Counted from the stretch's first letter, positions 47,159 through 56,443 are shown. The stretch: DNA of 64,000 nt from Streptomyces apocyni (GCF_009739465.1 NZ_WHOM01000072.1:221310-285309); one strand, 5' to 3'. Numbers and translations are program-made. Notes: a model not told the origin generated them from the letters alone.

Positions 47159-48799
47159 ATGCGCAACGGGGCGAAGCACGCCCTGATCGGCGGGGTGTTC
47201 GCCGTGATGGTGGGGGGTGCCGGATACGGCGCCTGGAATCTGGTGAGCGATACGACGGGGAGTGGCACGGACAACACCGCGTCGGACAAACCGGCGGCGT
47301 CCAGGACCGGACCGCCGAGTGGCGACGAAGTGCGGGAAACGGCCGAGAAGTTCCTCGCGGCGTGGGCCAAGGGCGAGGCGGCAGAGGCAGCGGACTACAC
47401 GAACAACCGCCCCGACGCGAATACCGCGATCGCCGACTACGCCAGCGAGACGCACATCACCAAGGTGAAGCTGACGTCGGGCGAGGCGGTCGGCGCGAAG
47501 GTGCCGTTCTCGGTCGAGGCGACGGTGTCGTACGAGGGCAAGTCCAAGCCACTCGCGTACGAGGGGGAGCTGACGGTCGTCCGGGGCGAGACCACGAAGC
47601 GGCCGCTGGTGGACTGGGCGCCGTCGGTCATCCACCCGGAGCTGGGCGAGGACGACACGCTGCGTCTGGGTGAGGCGTCCTCACCCGAGATCAAGGCGGT
47701 CGACCGCGACAACCGCGAGCTGACGGCCGAGAAGTACCCGTCGCTCAGCACGGTACTGCCGCAGCTGCGCGAGCGGTACGGCGAGAGCGCCAAGGGCACG
47801 CCGGGCGTCGAGCTGTGGATCGAGCGGGGCGACGGGCTGCCGGACAAGACGCTGGTGACCCTGCGGAAGGGCAAGCCGGGCTTGCTGCGGACGACGCTGG
47901 ACGCGGACGTCCAGGCGGGGGCGGAGAAGGCGGTGAAGCGGTACGCGGAGTCGTCGGTGGTCGCCATCAAGCCATCGACCGGTGAGATCCGGGCCGTCGC
48001 CAACAACCGCGAGGACGGGTGGAACGCCGCGTTCGAGGGTGAGATCGCACCCGGCTCCACGATGAAGATCGTGACCGCGGCGATGCTCATCAACAACAAC
48101 CTGGTGAACGCGAACGGCCCGGCTGAGTGCACACCGGACGCCATGTGGTTCGGAACGAAGTTCACCAACCTCAACGGCTTCTCCATCCCCGGCGGCGGCA
48201 CCTTCAAGGAGAGCTTCGCCAGGTCCTGCAACACCGCCTTCATCAAGCCGATCAACGGGCTCGGAGACCGCGACGAGACCGCACTCGGCACGACGGCGAA
48301 GCAGTACTTCGGCATCGGCCTGGACTGGAACGTCGGCGTCACGACCCGGGATGGGAAGGTCCCTCGGTCCTCCGGGTCCGAGACCGCTGCCTCCTACATC
48401 GGCCAGGGCAAGGTACAGCTGAACCCGCTCAACGTGGCCTCCATCAGCGCTACCGCGAAGGAGGGCGTCTTCAAGCAGCCGATCATCGTGCCGCTGAGCC
48501 TCGACGACCGGCAGCCCGCCCAGGCAACGCCGTTGCCCACCGGTACAGCTCGGCAACTGCGGGACATGATGCGACTCACCGCGACCGCGCCCTACGGCAC
48601 CGGACGCACGGCGATGGCAGGTCTCGGCGGCGACAAGGGCGCCAAGACCGGCTCCGCCGAAGTCGACAACGCCACCGCCGACAGCTGGTTCACCGGCTTC
48701 CACGGTGACCTCGCGGCCGCCGCCGTCGCCCGGGCCGGTGGCCACGGCAGCGACGCCGCAGCCCCGCTGGTCGCCAGCGTGCTGGGTGCGGGCGGCTAG
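47159..48799 (+). CDS. Penicillin-binding protein (NTF2-like plus transpeptidase), copy 1
   Basis: A 546-residue class B-like PBP with an N-terminal membrane helix (about residues 8-28), an NTF2/MecA-N-like domain ('EKFLAAWAKGEAAEAADYT'), a dimerisation-like linker and a transpeptidase domain. SxxK is STMK at about 299-302 ('IAPGSTMKIVTA'), SxN is SCN ('FARSCNTAFI'), and KTG lies at about 495 in 'KTGSAEVDNAT'. ATG at 47159 has GGGGAGGGGAG upstream; the frame begins earlier at 47117. It is a tandem paralogue of the next gene. Confidence 0.93.
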   Translation: MRNGAKHALIGGVFAVMVGGAGYGAWNLVSDTTGSGTDNTASDKPAASRTGPPSGDEVRETAEKFLAAWAKGEAAEAADYTNNRPDANTAIADYASETHITKVKLTSGEAVGAKVPFSVEATVSYEGKSKPLAYEGELTVVRGETTKRPLVDWAPSVIHPELGEDDTLRLGEASSPEIKAVDRDNRELTAEKYPSLSTVLPQLRERYGESAKGTPGVELWIERGDGLPDKTLVTLRKGKPGLLRTTLDADVQAGAEKAVKRYAESSVVAIKPSTGEIRAVANNREDGWNAAFEGEIAPGSTMKIVTAAMLINNNLVNANGPAECTPDAMWFGTKFTNLNGFSIPGGGTFKESFARSCNTAFIKPINGLGDRDETALGTTAKQYFGIGLDWNVGVTTRDGKVPRSSGSETAASYIGQGKVQLNPLNVASISATAKEGVFKQPIIVPLSLDDRQPAQATPLPTGTARQLRDMMRLTATAPYGTGRTAMAGLGGDKGAKTGSAEVDNATADSWFTGFHGDLAAAAVARAGGHGSDAAAPLVASVLGAGG

Positions 48800-48857
48800 G
48801 ACCCGCACCACCGCCCCGCTCCCCCGCGGACGAGCATCTGGCCGGGGAACCGCACGC

Positions 48858-48896
48858 GCCCCTATAGGGTCCTCACGATGAGGGCCCTGTAGGGGC
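48858..48896 (+). terminator. 18-bp hairpin between the two PBP genes
   Basis: Arms 48858-48875 and 48879-48896 form 18 pairs, two of them G-T, around the loop CGA. It is 58 bases after the first PBP stop and 44 before the second start, so it may terminate the first gene or control the second. Confidence 0.65.
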
Positions 48897-48940
48897 TCTG
48901 TCGCCAGGGAGCAGCAGCACAGGGATCAGTGGGGAGCAGC

Positions 48941-50728
48941 ATGAGCGCCGGGCAAGGCAACCAGCCGCGCAGGACGACCAAGGTCGCCCTGATCACCGGA
49001 GCGGCCGCCGTGGTCGTGGCCGGGGCGGGCATCGGCGCGTACGCCATGGTCAGCGGCGGCAAGGACGACACCGCCGCCGAGGAGCAGGTCAAGACCGGCC
49101 CGCCGACCGCCGACGAGGTCCGCGAGACCACCGACGCGTTCCTCACCGCCTGGGCGAAGGGCGACGCGGCGGGCGCCGCCGCGCACACGGACGACAGCGC
49201 CGCCGCCGAGGCCGCGCTGACCGCGTACCGCGAGAAGGCGCACATCACCAAGGTGAAGCTCGCCCCGAGCGAGGGCGAGGGCGAGGAGGCCGAGGACAAG
49301 CAGGTCGAGGTCGAGGGCGAGGACGAGGGCGAAGAGGCGGGCGCCAAGGTCCCGTTCGCGGTCGCGGCGACGGTCTCGTACGACGGCAAGAGCAAGCCCT
49401 TCGCGTACGACTCCGAACTCACCGTGGTCCGCGAGCCGAAGGACGGCCGCACGGTGGTCGACTGGACCCCGTCCGTGGTCCACCCGGACCTGCGCGAGGG
49501 TGACGAGCTGCGCACCAGCGAGACGGACACCCCGCCCATCAAGGCCCTGGACCGCGACGGCGACGAGCTGACGGCGGAGAAGTTCCCCTCGCTGGTCAAC
49601 GTCCTGGCCTCGCTCCGGCAGAAGTACGGCGACAAGGCGGGCGGCAAGCCGGGCGTCGAACTCCAGGTCGTACGCGGTAAATCTGCCGCCGAGGACGAGG
49701 ACGCGAAGAGCACCACGGACACCGACACCGACACCGACACCGATAGCGACACCGACAGCGCCGCCGCTGACGAACTGCCCGACAAGACCCTCCTCCCCGT
49801 CACCAAGGGCACCCCCGGCACCCTGAAGACCACCATCAGCGCCACCTCGCAGGCCGCCGCCGAGAAGGAGGCCAAGAAGCACCAGCGCGCCGCCGTGGTC
49901 GTCCTCAAGCCGAGCACCGGCGAGATCATGGCCGTCGCCAACTCCCGCCCCGCTGGCTTCAACGTGGCGTTCCAGGGCTCGCTGGCGCCCGGGTCCACGA
50001 TGAAGATCGTCAGCGCCTCGCTGCTGCTGGAGAAGGATCTCGCGGGGGTCGACAAGCAGCACCCGTGCCCCAAGTACTCCTCGTACGGGGGCTGGAAGTT
50101 CCAGAACCTCGAGAAGTTCAAGATCGACAACGGTACGTTCCGGCAGAGCTTCGCCGCGTCCTGCAACACGGCCTTCATCAGCCAGGCCGAGGAACTCCCG
50201 GACGACGCGCTGACCCAGCACGCCCAGCAGGTCTACGGGCTCGGCAAAGACGACTGGGCGACCGGTGTATCGACCTTCGACGGCGCGGTGCCGGTACAGA
50301 AGGACGCGCCGAAGGCCGCGTCGCTGATCGGGCAGGGCGGGGTACGGATGAACCCGCTGAACGTCGCGTCGTTCCTGGCCACGGCGAAGACCGGCACGTT
50401 CAAGCAGCCGTACCTGGTCGACGCGTCGGTCGACAACCGGACGTTCGCGACGGCGCCACGGAAGATGTCGGCGGCGACCCACGACGCCCTGGTGCAACTG
50501 CTGCGCACCACGGCGACTTCGGGCTCGGCGGCCCCGGCGATGGCCGGGCTCGGCTCCGACATCGGCGGCAAGACGGGCTCCGCCGAGGTCGATGGCCAGA
50601 AGAAGCCGAACGGCTGGTTCACCGGCTGGCACGGCGACCTGGCGGCGGCGGCCGTGATCCAGGAGGGCGGCCGGGGCGGCGAGTCGGCGGGGCCGGTGGT
50701 ACGCGAGGTACTGCGCGCGGGCAGCTGA
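48941..50728 (+). CDS. Penicillin-binding protein (NTF2-like plus transpeptidase), copy 2
   Basis: A 595-residue paralogue of the preceding gene with the same order: membrane helix (about 17-39), NTF2-like domain ('DAFLTAWAKGDAAGAAAHT'), linker and transpeptidase. SxxK is STMK near 352, SCN in 'FAASCNTAFI', KTG near 543 ('KTGSAEVDGQK'). Two acidic insertions distinguish it: a Glu/Gly/Asp run near residues 109-130 and a Thr-Asp repeat (TDTDTDTDTDSDTDS) near 256-270 coded by a 6-bp repeat. Likely a septal or sporulation wall enzyme; not shown. Confidence 0.93.
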   Translation: MSAGQGNQPRRTTKVALITGAAAVVVAGAGIGAYAMVSGGKDDTAAEEQVKTGPPTADEVRETTDAFLTAWAKGDAAGAAAHTDDSAAAEAALTAYREKAHITKVKLAPSEGEGEEAEDKQVEVEGEDEGEEAGAKVPFAVAATVSYDGKSKPFAYDSELTVVREPKDGRTVVDWTPSVVHPDLREGDELRTSETDTPPIKALDRDGDELTAEKFPSLVNVLASLRQKYGDKAGGKPGVELQVVRGKSAAEDEDAKSTTDTDTDTDTDSDTDSAAADELPDKTLLPVTKGTPGTLKTTISATSQAAAEKEAKKHQRAAVVVLKPSTGEIMAVANSRPAGFNVAFQGSLAPGSTMKIVSASLLLEKDLAGVDKQHPCPKYSSYGGWKFQNLEKFKIDNGTFRQSFAASCNTAFISQAEELPDDALTQHAQQVYGLGKDDWATGVSTFDGAVPVQKDAPKAASLIGQGGVRMNPLNVASFLATAKTGTFKQPYLVDASVDNRTFATAPRKMSAATHDALVQLLRTTATSGSAAPAMAGLGSDIGGKTGSAEVDGQKKPNGWFTGWHGDLAAAAVIQEGGRGGESAGPVVREVLRAGS

Positions 50729-50732
50729 CGCC

Positions 50733-50767
50733 GGGGCAAGCGACCCGGATACCGGGTCGCTTGCCCC
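50733..50767 (+). terminator. Terminator hairpin, 16 bp perfect
   Basis: Arms 50733-50748 and 50752-50767 around ATA, five bases after the PBP stop codon. Confidence 0.9.
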
Positions 50768-50794
50768 TTGCACCTACCGCTAGCGTGCGGCCGT

Positions 50795-50884
50795 ATGAGC
50801 ACCAGCGACACCCTCACGCCCCAGGCCCCCTATCCCGCTGCCCACCCGTACGCCTCTGAGGCCCTGCGCGAGCGCACCGCGTGA
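50795..50884 (+). CDS. 29-residue upstream ORF coupled to the EamA gene
   Basis: ATG at 50795 encodes MSTSDTLTPQAPYPAAHPY and ends ALRERTA; its TGA overlaps the GTG of the EamA transporter (GTGA). No clear ribosome binding site precedes it, and TAGCGT at 50781-50786 could be a -10 element giving a near-leaderless mRNA. It may be a coupling leader peptide; whether it is translated is unknown. Confidence 0.4.
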   Translation: MSTSDTLTPQAPYPAAHPYASEALRERTA

Positions 50885-51732
50885 CGCCGCTCGTCGCGGC
50901 GGCCGTGGTGCTGGCCGCCATAACCCACGCCAGCTGGAACGCGATAGCCCACCACCTCAAGGACCGGCTGCTCGCCTTCACGGTGCTCACCGGCGGCGGC
51001 GCGCTGATCGGCGCGGCGATGGCCTGCTTCGTACCGCTCCCGGCCGCCGAGTCGTGGCCGTACCTCCTGACCTCGGCGGCGATCCACGTCGCCTACCTCG
51101 TACTCCTCATGCGGTCGTTCACCCTCGGCGACTTCGGCCAGATGTACCCGATCGCCCGCGGTACGGCACCGCTCGTGGTGACCGTGGCGGCGGCGGTCTT
51201 CGTCGGCGAACGTATCGACAGCTGGCAGTTGACCGGCGTGGCCGTCGCCTGCGCGGGCCTGGTCGGCCTCGCCCTGTGGGGCATCCGCGGCGCGGGCAGG
51301 CGCCCGCACTGGCCCGCCCTGACAGCCGCCCTGGCCACAGGCCTGGCGATCGCCGCGTACACGGTGGTGGACGGCGTCGGCGTACGCGCCTCCGGCTCGA
51401 CCCTCGGCTACATCGCCTGGCTGATGCTCATCCAGGGCCTGGCCATCCCCGCCTACGCCGTCTACCGCCACGGCCGCGCGCTCCCCTCCCTCCTCCGCCC
51501 GTACGCCCCGCGCGGCCTCTTCGGAGCGGCCCTCTCCTTCGCGGCGTACGCCCTGGTCCTGTGGGCCCAGACCCGCGCGCCCTTGGCCCCCATCGCGGCC
51601 TTGCGCGAGTCCTCGATCATCGTGGGCGCGGCCATCGGCGCGGTCTTCTTCAAGGAGAGGTTCGGCGCCCCTCGGATCGCGGCGGCGGCCCTGATGGTCC
51701 TGGGCATCAGCCTCATGCTGCGCACCGCCTGA
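50881..51732 (+). CDS. EamA/DMT-family transporter
   Basis: A 283-residue drug/metabolite transporter with ten membrane helices arranged as two EamA halves; the first half ends in 'VGERIDSWQLTGVAVACAGLVGLALW' and the second in 'FKERFGAPRIAAAALMVLGISLML'. It starts with GTG overlapping the small upstream ORF. Substrate unknown. Confidence 0.92.
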   Translation: MTPLVAAAVVLAAITHASWNAIAHHLKDRLLAFTVLTGGGALIGAAMACFVPLPAAESWPYLLTSAAIHVAYLVLLMRSFTLGDFGQMYPIARGTAPLVVTVAAAVFVGERIDSWQLTGVAVACAGLVGLALWGIRGAGRRPHWPALTAALATGLAIAAYTVVDGVGVRASGSTLGYIAWLMLIQGLAIPAYAVYRHGRALPSLLRPYAPRGLFGAALSFAAYALVLWAQTRAPLAPIAALRESSIIVGAAIGAVFFKERFGAPRIAAAALMVLGISLMLRTA

Positions 51733-52023
51733 CGCGGGGACACGACCCACCGCGCGGCGCGGCGACCACGCGCCGCGGGCCAGGTATCAGCTGTCGCCGC
51801 GGTGAGGAAAACGCGCGCTGCGCAGCCCTCCACTGGCGTCGGCTCAAGGCTTACCCGATAGGGCATCTCAAGAGGCGCTGTGCTGTATCTAGTCGGTTCC
51901 GTCATGGGCCGAGAGTCGCGCCGGTCATCGGGACGGAGGAACCTCGTACGTTTCCCACTTCAGGACGTCCCGCAGCGGGTAGAACGTCCCTAGCAACGTC
52001 CAGAGACCGGGGAGACACCGACC
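51733..52023. other. Intergenic region with terminator and repeats before the XRE gene
   Basis: About 290 bp without a gene. An 8-bp terminator-like hairpin lies at 51754-51776. Three ACGTCC motifs at about 51963, 51987 and 51998 precede the XRE start and may be part of its promoter or operator. Confidence 0.45.
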
Positions 52024-52768
52024 ATGCGGAACGAGCGCCTACGGGCCGTGATGGCGTCCGGAGGATGGACGCACACAGACTTAGCCACCGCGGCGGAAGT
52101 TGACCCCAAGAGCGTTGAACGATGGGTCAACTTGGGGCGCACGCCCAGACGGGCAACTGCCCTCAAGGCAGCCGAAGCACTAAGGGAAGACGTGCACGCA
52201 CTTTGGCCAGCGCTCCGCCAGGCACGCGCGGCAAGATCCGTCAGCCCCGAATTGGTCGCACTGTACGAGCAGCGGGCAGACCTTCCTGTTTCCACCTTCG
52301 TTGACCTCTTCACGCAGGCGCGGAAGCACATTGACGTGCTCGTAATACGCGGCTGTCTTCCTGCATGAGGCGTATCCGCGTCTTAATGACCTCCTGCGTG
52401 AGCGTGCTGCCGAAGGGCGCGCCGTGCGTATCGCTGTGGGCGACGCGGACAGCAAGAGTGTTCAACAGCGCGGACATGAGGAGAAATTCGGCCATGGGAT
52501 CGAATCGCGCTGCCGACTCGCGCTCATGCATTACCGGCCGTTGTTGGGCGTTCCCGGGGTCGAACTGCGCACACACGGAACCACGCTCTACAACAGCATC
52601 TACCGCGCTGACGATCAGATGTTGGTCAACGCGCATGCCTGGGGCGTGAACGCCTACGGGGCGCCGGTCTGGCACCTCCGACGCAACGGCGATAGCGGTA
52701 TATTCGACAGATACTCTCAGAGCTTTGAAGCTGTCTGGTCTACGGCGAAACCCGTACAGGGAGGCTGA
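52024..52768 (+). pseudogene. XRE regulator with DUF5919-like domain, one-base frameshift
   Basis: The first frame (52024-52368) has a helix-turn-helix ('WTHTDLATAAEVDPKSVERWVNLG') and stops after VLVIRGCLPA. The following frame resumes directly with YAAVFLHEAYPRLNDLLRE and runs to 52768 (MRIAVGDADSKSV... ending STAKPVQGG). Deleting the extra A at 52345 (GTAATAC versus GTATAC) restores a single protein of about 247 residues, typical of actinobacterial XRE regulators that precede NUDIX genes. A TTA codon sits at 52081-52083. Either a pseudogene or a sequencing error. Confidence 0.7.
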
Positions 52769-52771
52769 ACA

Positions 52772-53242
52772 GTGGCACGCACCGAGTACTACGGCGACCC
52801 CAACGCACCGAAGCCCAACAGTCTCGTTGTCGCCGCCTCAGCCGTAGTGACCGATACCAAAGGGCACATTCTGCTACAGCGGCGAACTGACAACGACCTA
52901 TGGGCGCTACCCGGTGGCGGAATGGACATGACCGACTCACTACCGGGAACGGCCGTGCGGGAAGTCAAGGAAGAGACCGGGCTTGATGTGGAGATCACCG
53001 GCCTTGTCGGCACGTACACGGACCCCCGGCACATCATTGCTTACAGCGACGGGGAAGTACGGCGGCAGTTCAATGTGTGCTTCACGGCGCAAGTCGTCGA
53101 CGGAGAGCTAGCCATTTCTGGCGAGTCCAGGGAACTGCGGTTCGTCGCACCGGAAGAAATCGACTCACTGCCCATGCATCACACTCAGCGGCTCCGGCTG
53201 ACGCACTTTCTTGAACGACGTCCGACTCCATACCTGGGATAA
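52772..53242 (+). CDS. NUDIX hydrolase
   Basis: A 156-residue NUDIX hydrolase. The Nudix box is 'GGGMDMTDSLPGTAVREV' followed by KEETGL; the Glu that normally follows G(x5) is Asp here, with the REVKEE core intact. GTG start with GGGAGG upstream, three bases after the XRE stop, so both are one unit. Substrate unknown. Confidence 0.9.
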   Translation: MARTEYYGDPNAPKPNSLVVAASAVVTDTKGHILLQRRTDNDLWALPGGGMDMTDSLPGTAVREVKEETGLDVEITGLVGTYTDPRHIIAYSDGEVRRQFNVCFTAQVVDGELAISGESRELRFVAPEEIDSLPMHHTQRLRLTHFLERRPTPYLG

Positions 53243-53549
53243 CCCAGACACACCAGACGCTCAAACCGCAGCGACCGGGCACGGCCGTCTGTCGTCAGGA
53301 ACGATTGAAGGACTTCGGACACACACGAGTTCGGACAAGAAGGACGCCCTGCTGTCTCATACTCTCCACTCATGGGCCTCAAGGGCTCGTCGACACCAAG
53401 AGGTTCCTCTGCCCCACGGCATGGGCGTGGTTGGGTGCATTGACCTTGGGAGGACTCCGCGATTGGATCGCGGAGTCCTCGGCGCACGGCTGGGGCACGG
53501 GGTACGAGGGGCGGTTGCGGTCGTCCCTCGGCAAAGGGGGAGCAGGCCG
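53243..53549. other. Gene-free region with a 14-bp terminator hairpin
   Basis: About 307 bp with no convincing gene. Arms 53450-53463 and 53467-53480 pair perfectly around TGG. It lies 70 bases before the next start, so it may act as a terminator or leader structure. Confidence 0.5.
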
Positions 53550-54791
53550 ATGAGACCTTCCGTACGGGGCGCCATGACCGCCACCCTGGCAGCCACCCTC
53601 ACCTGTCTCGCCCTGCCCGCGGGGGCGGCCAGCGGCGACCCGGTTCCGCGTACCGAGCGGATCAGTGTGGCTCCCGATGGCACTGGCGGCAACAACCACT
53701 CGACGGACCCCGTGGTCAGCGGGGACGGGCGCGTCGTGGCCTTCGCGTCGGGGGCGACCAATCTGATGCCCGACACTGATGTACGCAACAGCGTCTACTA
53801 CCGGACGGCTCCCGGCGCGCCGCTGCGGCGTGTGGTGGTCCCGGGTGAGACGACATCGACGCCCCAACTGTCCGCGTCGGGGCGCTACCTGACCTTCAAC
53901 TCGTACTCGGCCACGACCGGTACGTCCTCCGTGCACGTCATGGGCCTGCGCACCGGGCGCGTCAAGCGCCTGGCGCCCCCGATGGACGAGGGCTACCGCG
54001 TGTCGAACGGCATCGCCCCGATCAGCGCGAACGGCCGGTACGTCGCGTTCGTCGCCCGGCCGACCAAGGACCCGAACGGCGCCTTCGCCTGCCGGGTCAT
54101 GCTTCTGGACCGCTGGACCCAGAAGGTGCGGCGGGTCAGTCGGCCCTCGGACGGCTCGAAGAACGTCCACCGGTGCGACCAGATCTCGATGAGCGCCGAC
54201 GGCCGCAAGGTCGCCTACCTGGAGGGCTATTCGGGGCCGTCCGACGACGACCAGGGCGACATCCTGGTGTGGGACCGGGTGACCGGGAAGACCGTACAGG
54301 CCGACGTCACCCACGACGGCGCGCCAGCCGACAGGTCGGCGGTCTCTCCGGTGCTGAGCGCCGACGGCTCCAAGGTCGGCTTCAACTCGGTGGCCAGCAA
54401 CCTGGTTCCGGGCACCGACCCCAACGGCACCACCAGCACCTCCTGGAACGCCTTCGTCCGCGATCTGCGCACCTGCACGCTCCAGCGGTACGACGGCCAC
54501 TCGCCCACCGATCTCACCCTGCTGTCGGACCTGTCGGCGGACGGCTCGAAGGTCCTCCTGAACACGGCGGACGCGGACCGCAGGACGCGGGGGCTGATCC
54601 TGCGCGATCTACGCACCGGCCAGGAGGAGTTGCTGGCGCCAGGGCAGGACGGCGAGCCCGTCACCGTGGGGCAAGCCGTGCTGAGCGCCGACGAGTCGAC
54701 GGTCGTCTTCGACTCCTACTACCCCGGCCTGGTGCCCGATGACACGAACCTGATCGGCGACGTGTTCGTCCGCACCCGCACCCTGCGCTGA
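53550..54791 (+). CDS. Secreted TolB/WD40-like beta-propeller protein
   Basis: A 413-residue exported protein with a signal peptide (residues 1-26, cleavage near GAASG) and about six blades each marked by 'PxLSADGxxVxFxS' units, for example 'PVVSGDGRVVAFASGATNL', 'PQLSASGRYLTFNSYS' and 'PVLSADGSKVGFNSVASNL'. ATG at 53550 has GGGGGAG upstream. Binding partner unknown. It is convergent with the lipoprotein gene, leaving 12 bp between stops. Confidence 0.9.
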   Translation: MRPSVRGAMTATLAATLTCLALPAGAASGDPVPRTERISVAPDGTGGNNHSTDPVVSGDGRVVAFASGATNLMPDTDVRNSVYYRTAPGAPLRRVVVPGETTSTPQLSASGRYLTFNSYSATTGTSSVHVMGLRTGRVKRLAPPMDEGYRVSNGIAPISANGRYVAFVARPTKDPNGAFACRVMLLDRWTQKVRRVSRPSDGSKNVHRCDQISMSADGRKVAYLEGYSGPSDDDQGDILVWDRVTGKTVQADVTHDGAPADRSAVSPVLSADGSKVGFNSVASNLVPGTDPNGTTSTSWNAFVRDLRTCTLQRYDGHSPTDLTLLSDLSADGSKVLLNTADADRRTRGLILRDLRTGQEELLAPGQDGEPVTVGQAVLSADESTVVFDSYYPGLVPDDTNLIGDVFVRTRTLR

Positions 54792-54803
54792 TACGCAGAA
54801 CCG

Positions 54804-55478
54804 TCAGTACTGCCAGCGAGCCTGTCCGGCACCGTCACGGCAGTAGATGATGCGTCCGTTGGCGGCGCGGGTGGAGCTGCCGACGTCGGCGTTACGGCAG
54901 AACTGGCCCGCGTTGTAGCAGTTGCCGGAGTTGGAAAGGATCGGGCCGCACTGGGTGGAGGAAGCGGGGGGCTGCGGGGCGGAGGTCCGCTCCGGCTGGG
55001 GCTGCGGCGCAGGCACCGGCTTGGGCTTGGGCTTCGGAAGCGGCTTGCCGTCACAGTCGTGCCCGTCCTGGGCAACGAGGAAGGCCACATCGAAGTCGTC
55101 ATTGACCTCGCCGGCATCAAGGAGCTGTCGGCAGACCTTCTCTCCGCTTGCGTAAGCCTCGGACTTGCTACCAGGGGACGTGACGGTGGCCGAGGATCGC
55201 GCCAGGTAGACGGCGTACTCCAGTCCGCGCTCCTCGGCGGCCTCGATGGCTTCGCCGACGGTCTTACCGGCGTACGAGGAGAGGTCGATCTCCACCGTGG
55301 GGGTGGGAGTGGGCGTCGCCTGGGTCGAGCTGGGAGTGGGGGATGCGGTGCTCTCGGAGGCGGAGGGAGAAGGGGTGGGGGTGCTCTTCTCGCTGGCGGC
55401 CGTGGTCTCAGGGCTGCAGCCGGTCAGGCCTAGGACAGCTGCGGCGATGGTGGCGGGCATGAGGGTGCGTATGCGCAC
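54804..55478 (-). CDS. Lipoprotein with PASTA-like and Cys-rich domains
   Basis: A 224-residue lipoprotein: lipobox LTGC with the lipidated Cys near residue 21, a Thr/Ser/Pro linker, a PASTA-like segment 'YAGKTVGEAIEAAEERGLEYAVYLA' (about residues 69-93), then a Lys-Pro/Pro-Gln linker and a C-terminal part with several Cys ('QCGPILSNSGNCYNAGQFCRNADVG'). Such fusions occur in actinobacterial surface proteins; function unknown. Confidence 0.88.
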   Translation of the reverse strand: MRIRTLMPATIAAAVLGLTGCSPETTAASEKSTPTPSPSASESTASPTPSSTQATPTPTPTVEIDLSSYAGKTVGEAIEAAEERGLEYAVYLARSSATVTSPGSKSEAYASGEKVCRQLLDAGEVNDDFDVAFLVAQDGHDCDGKPLPKPKPKPVPAPQPQPERTSAPQPPASSTQCGPILSNSGNCYNAGQFCRNADVGSSTRAANGRIIYCRDGAGQARWQY

Positions 55479-55635
55479 GAGCGGGTCCTCCGGGGCGATA
55501 GCAAGGGAATGTGTCGATCAACGCTGTGGCCGCCAACTGCAGCCCGGCAAGGGCTGCTTGGTCAAGGGGTCTACACCTAACAGCAGTTGATTCTGAGCAG
55601 CCTCAAGACACAGAACGTTGAAGCCTGCTGCCCTT

Positions 55636-56406
55636 GGGGCGCACGAGGGGCGGGGTGGTCCGACACCGGCTCAGCGTCTGCGGCGGGTGGGGGTGACCGG
55701 TGCGCACGAAGGGGTGGGTGCGTGCTCGCCCCGGCTCAGCGCCTGCGGCGAGTGGGGATCCGGTGCGCGCGATGGCTGAGTGGGTGGTGCTGCCTGGCTC
55801 GGCGACTGCAGGCCGTGGGGTGACCGGGCGCGCGCGGCGCGTGGGAGTGCCGCTCGGCCTGGCGACCACCGACCGGTAGCGCGGGAGGGCACCTCTGGGG
55901 CTCGTGAGGTCAGGTCGGGAAGAGAAGTGCGACTTTGGTACACCAAAAGCCGGGCAAAAGGGGCGGCTCGCTGTCCCAAAGTCTCCTTTTACGTCCGACA
56001 GGGGTGGGATGGGGTCGCCGAGCAGCCCCCAGCTCGCACCGACCCTGCCCCGGCCCTTGCTCGGCGTCACGCGCTGGGCGTGAGCGACAGCCGACAGCAG
56101 ACCACCGCCCCCTACCCCCTACCTACCCACCGGGGCGGCAGGCACCGACACGGACAGGCCACACCCACAACCGCACCCCCACGACCACCCCGCCCGACCA
56201 CCGCCCACGTGCCCGGTCACCCCCCACCAGCCGCAGCCGCTGAGCCGAGGCAGCACCACCCACTCACCCCTTCGTGCGTGCCCTCGGCCCCCACCGCCCG
56301 CAGTCGCTGAGCCGGTGTCGGACCACCCACTCCCCTCGTGCGCCCCAACAACCAGCCGCACCCGGCACGCAAACGCTCACCGCCCACTCACCCCTCCCGC
56401 TGCCCC
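55636..56406. repeat. Inverted array of 60-75-bp repeats
   Basis: Three direct copies stand at 55636-55701, 55702-55764 and 55765-55833; two clear inverted copies at 56211-56280 and 56281-56346, and a degenerate one at 56347-56406. The consensus contains GCGCACGA, GTGGGTGGT, CCGGCTCAGCG, CTGCGG and GTGGGGGTGACCGG blocks in the same order. Copies 55636 and 56281 (inverted) are almost identical over their first 35 bases. The arms flank about 380 bp. Confidence 0.7.
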
Positions 56407-56443
56407 GTTTTTGGGCCGCCCGGTGTACCTCAGCCTCGCGGGT

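Noticed and set aside
56119..56361. Gly-rich small protein on the minus strand
   Set aside because: The frame follows the repeat units and has no ribosome binding site or natural composition.
55636..56406. CRISPR array
   Set aside because: Units are long, divergent, directly adjacent without spacers, and in both orientations; no cas genes.
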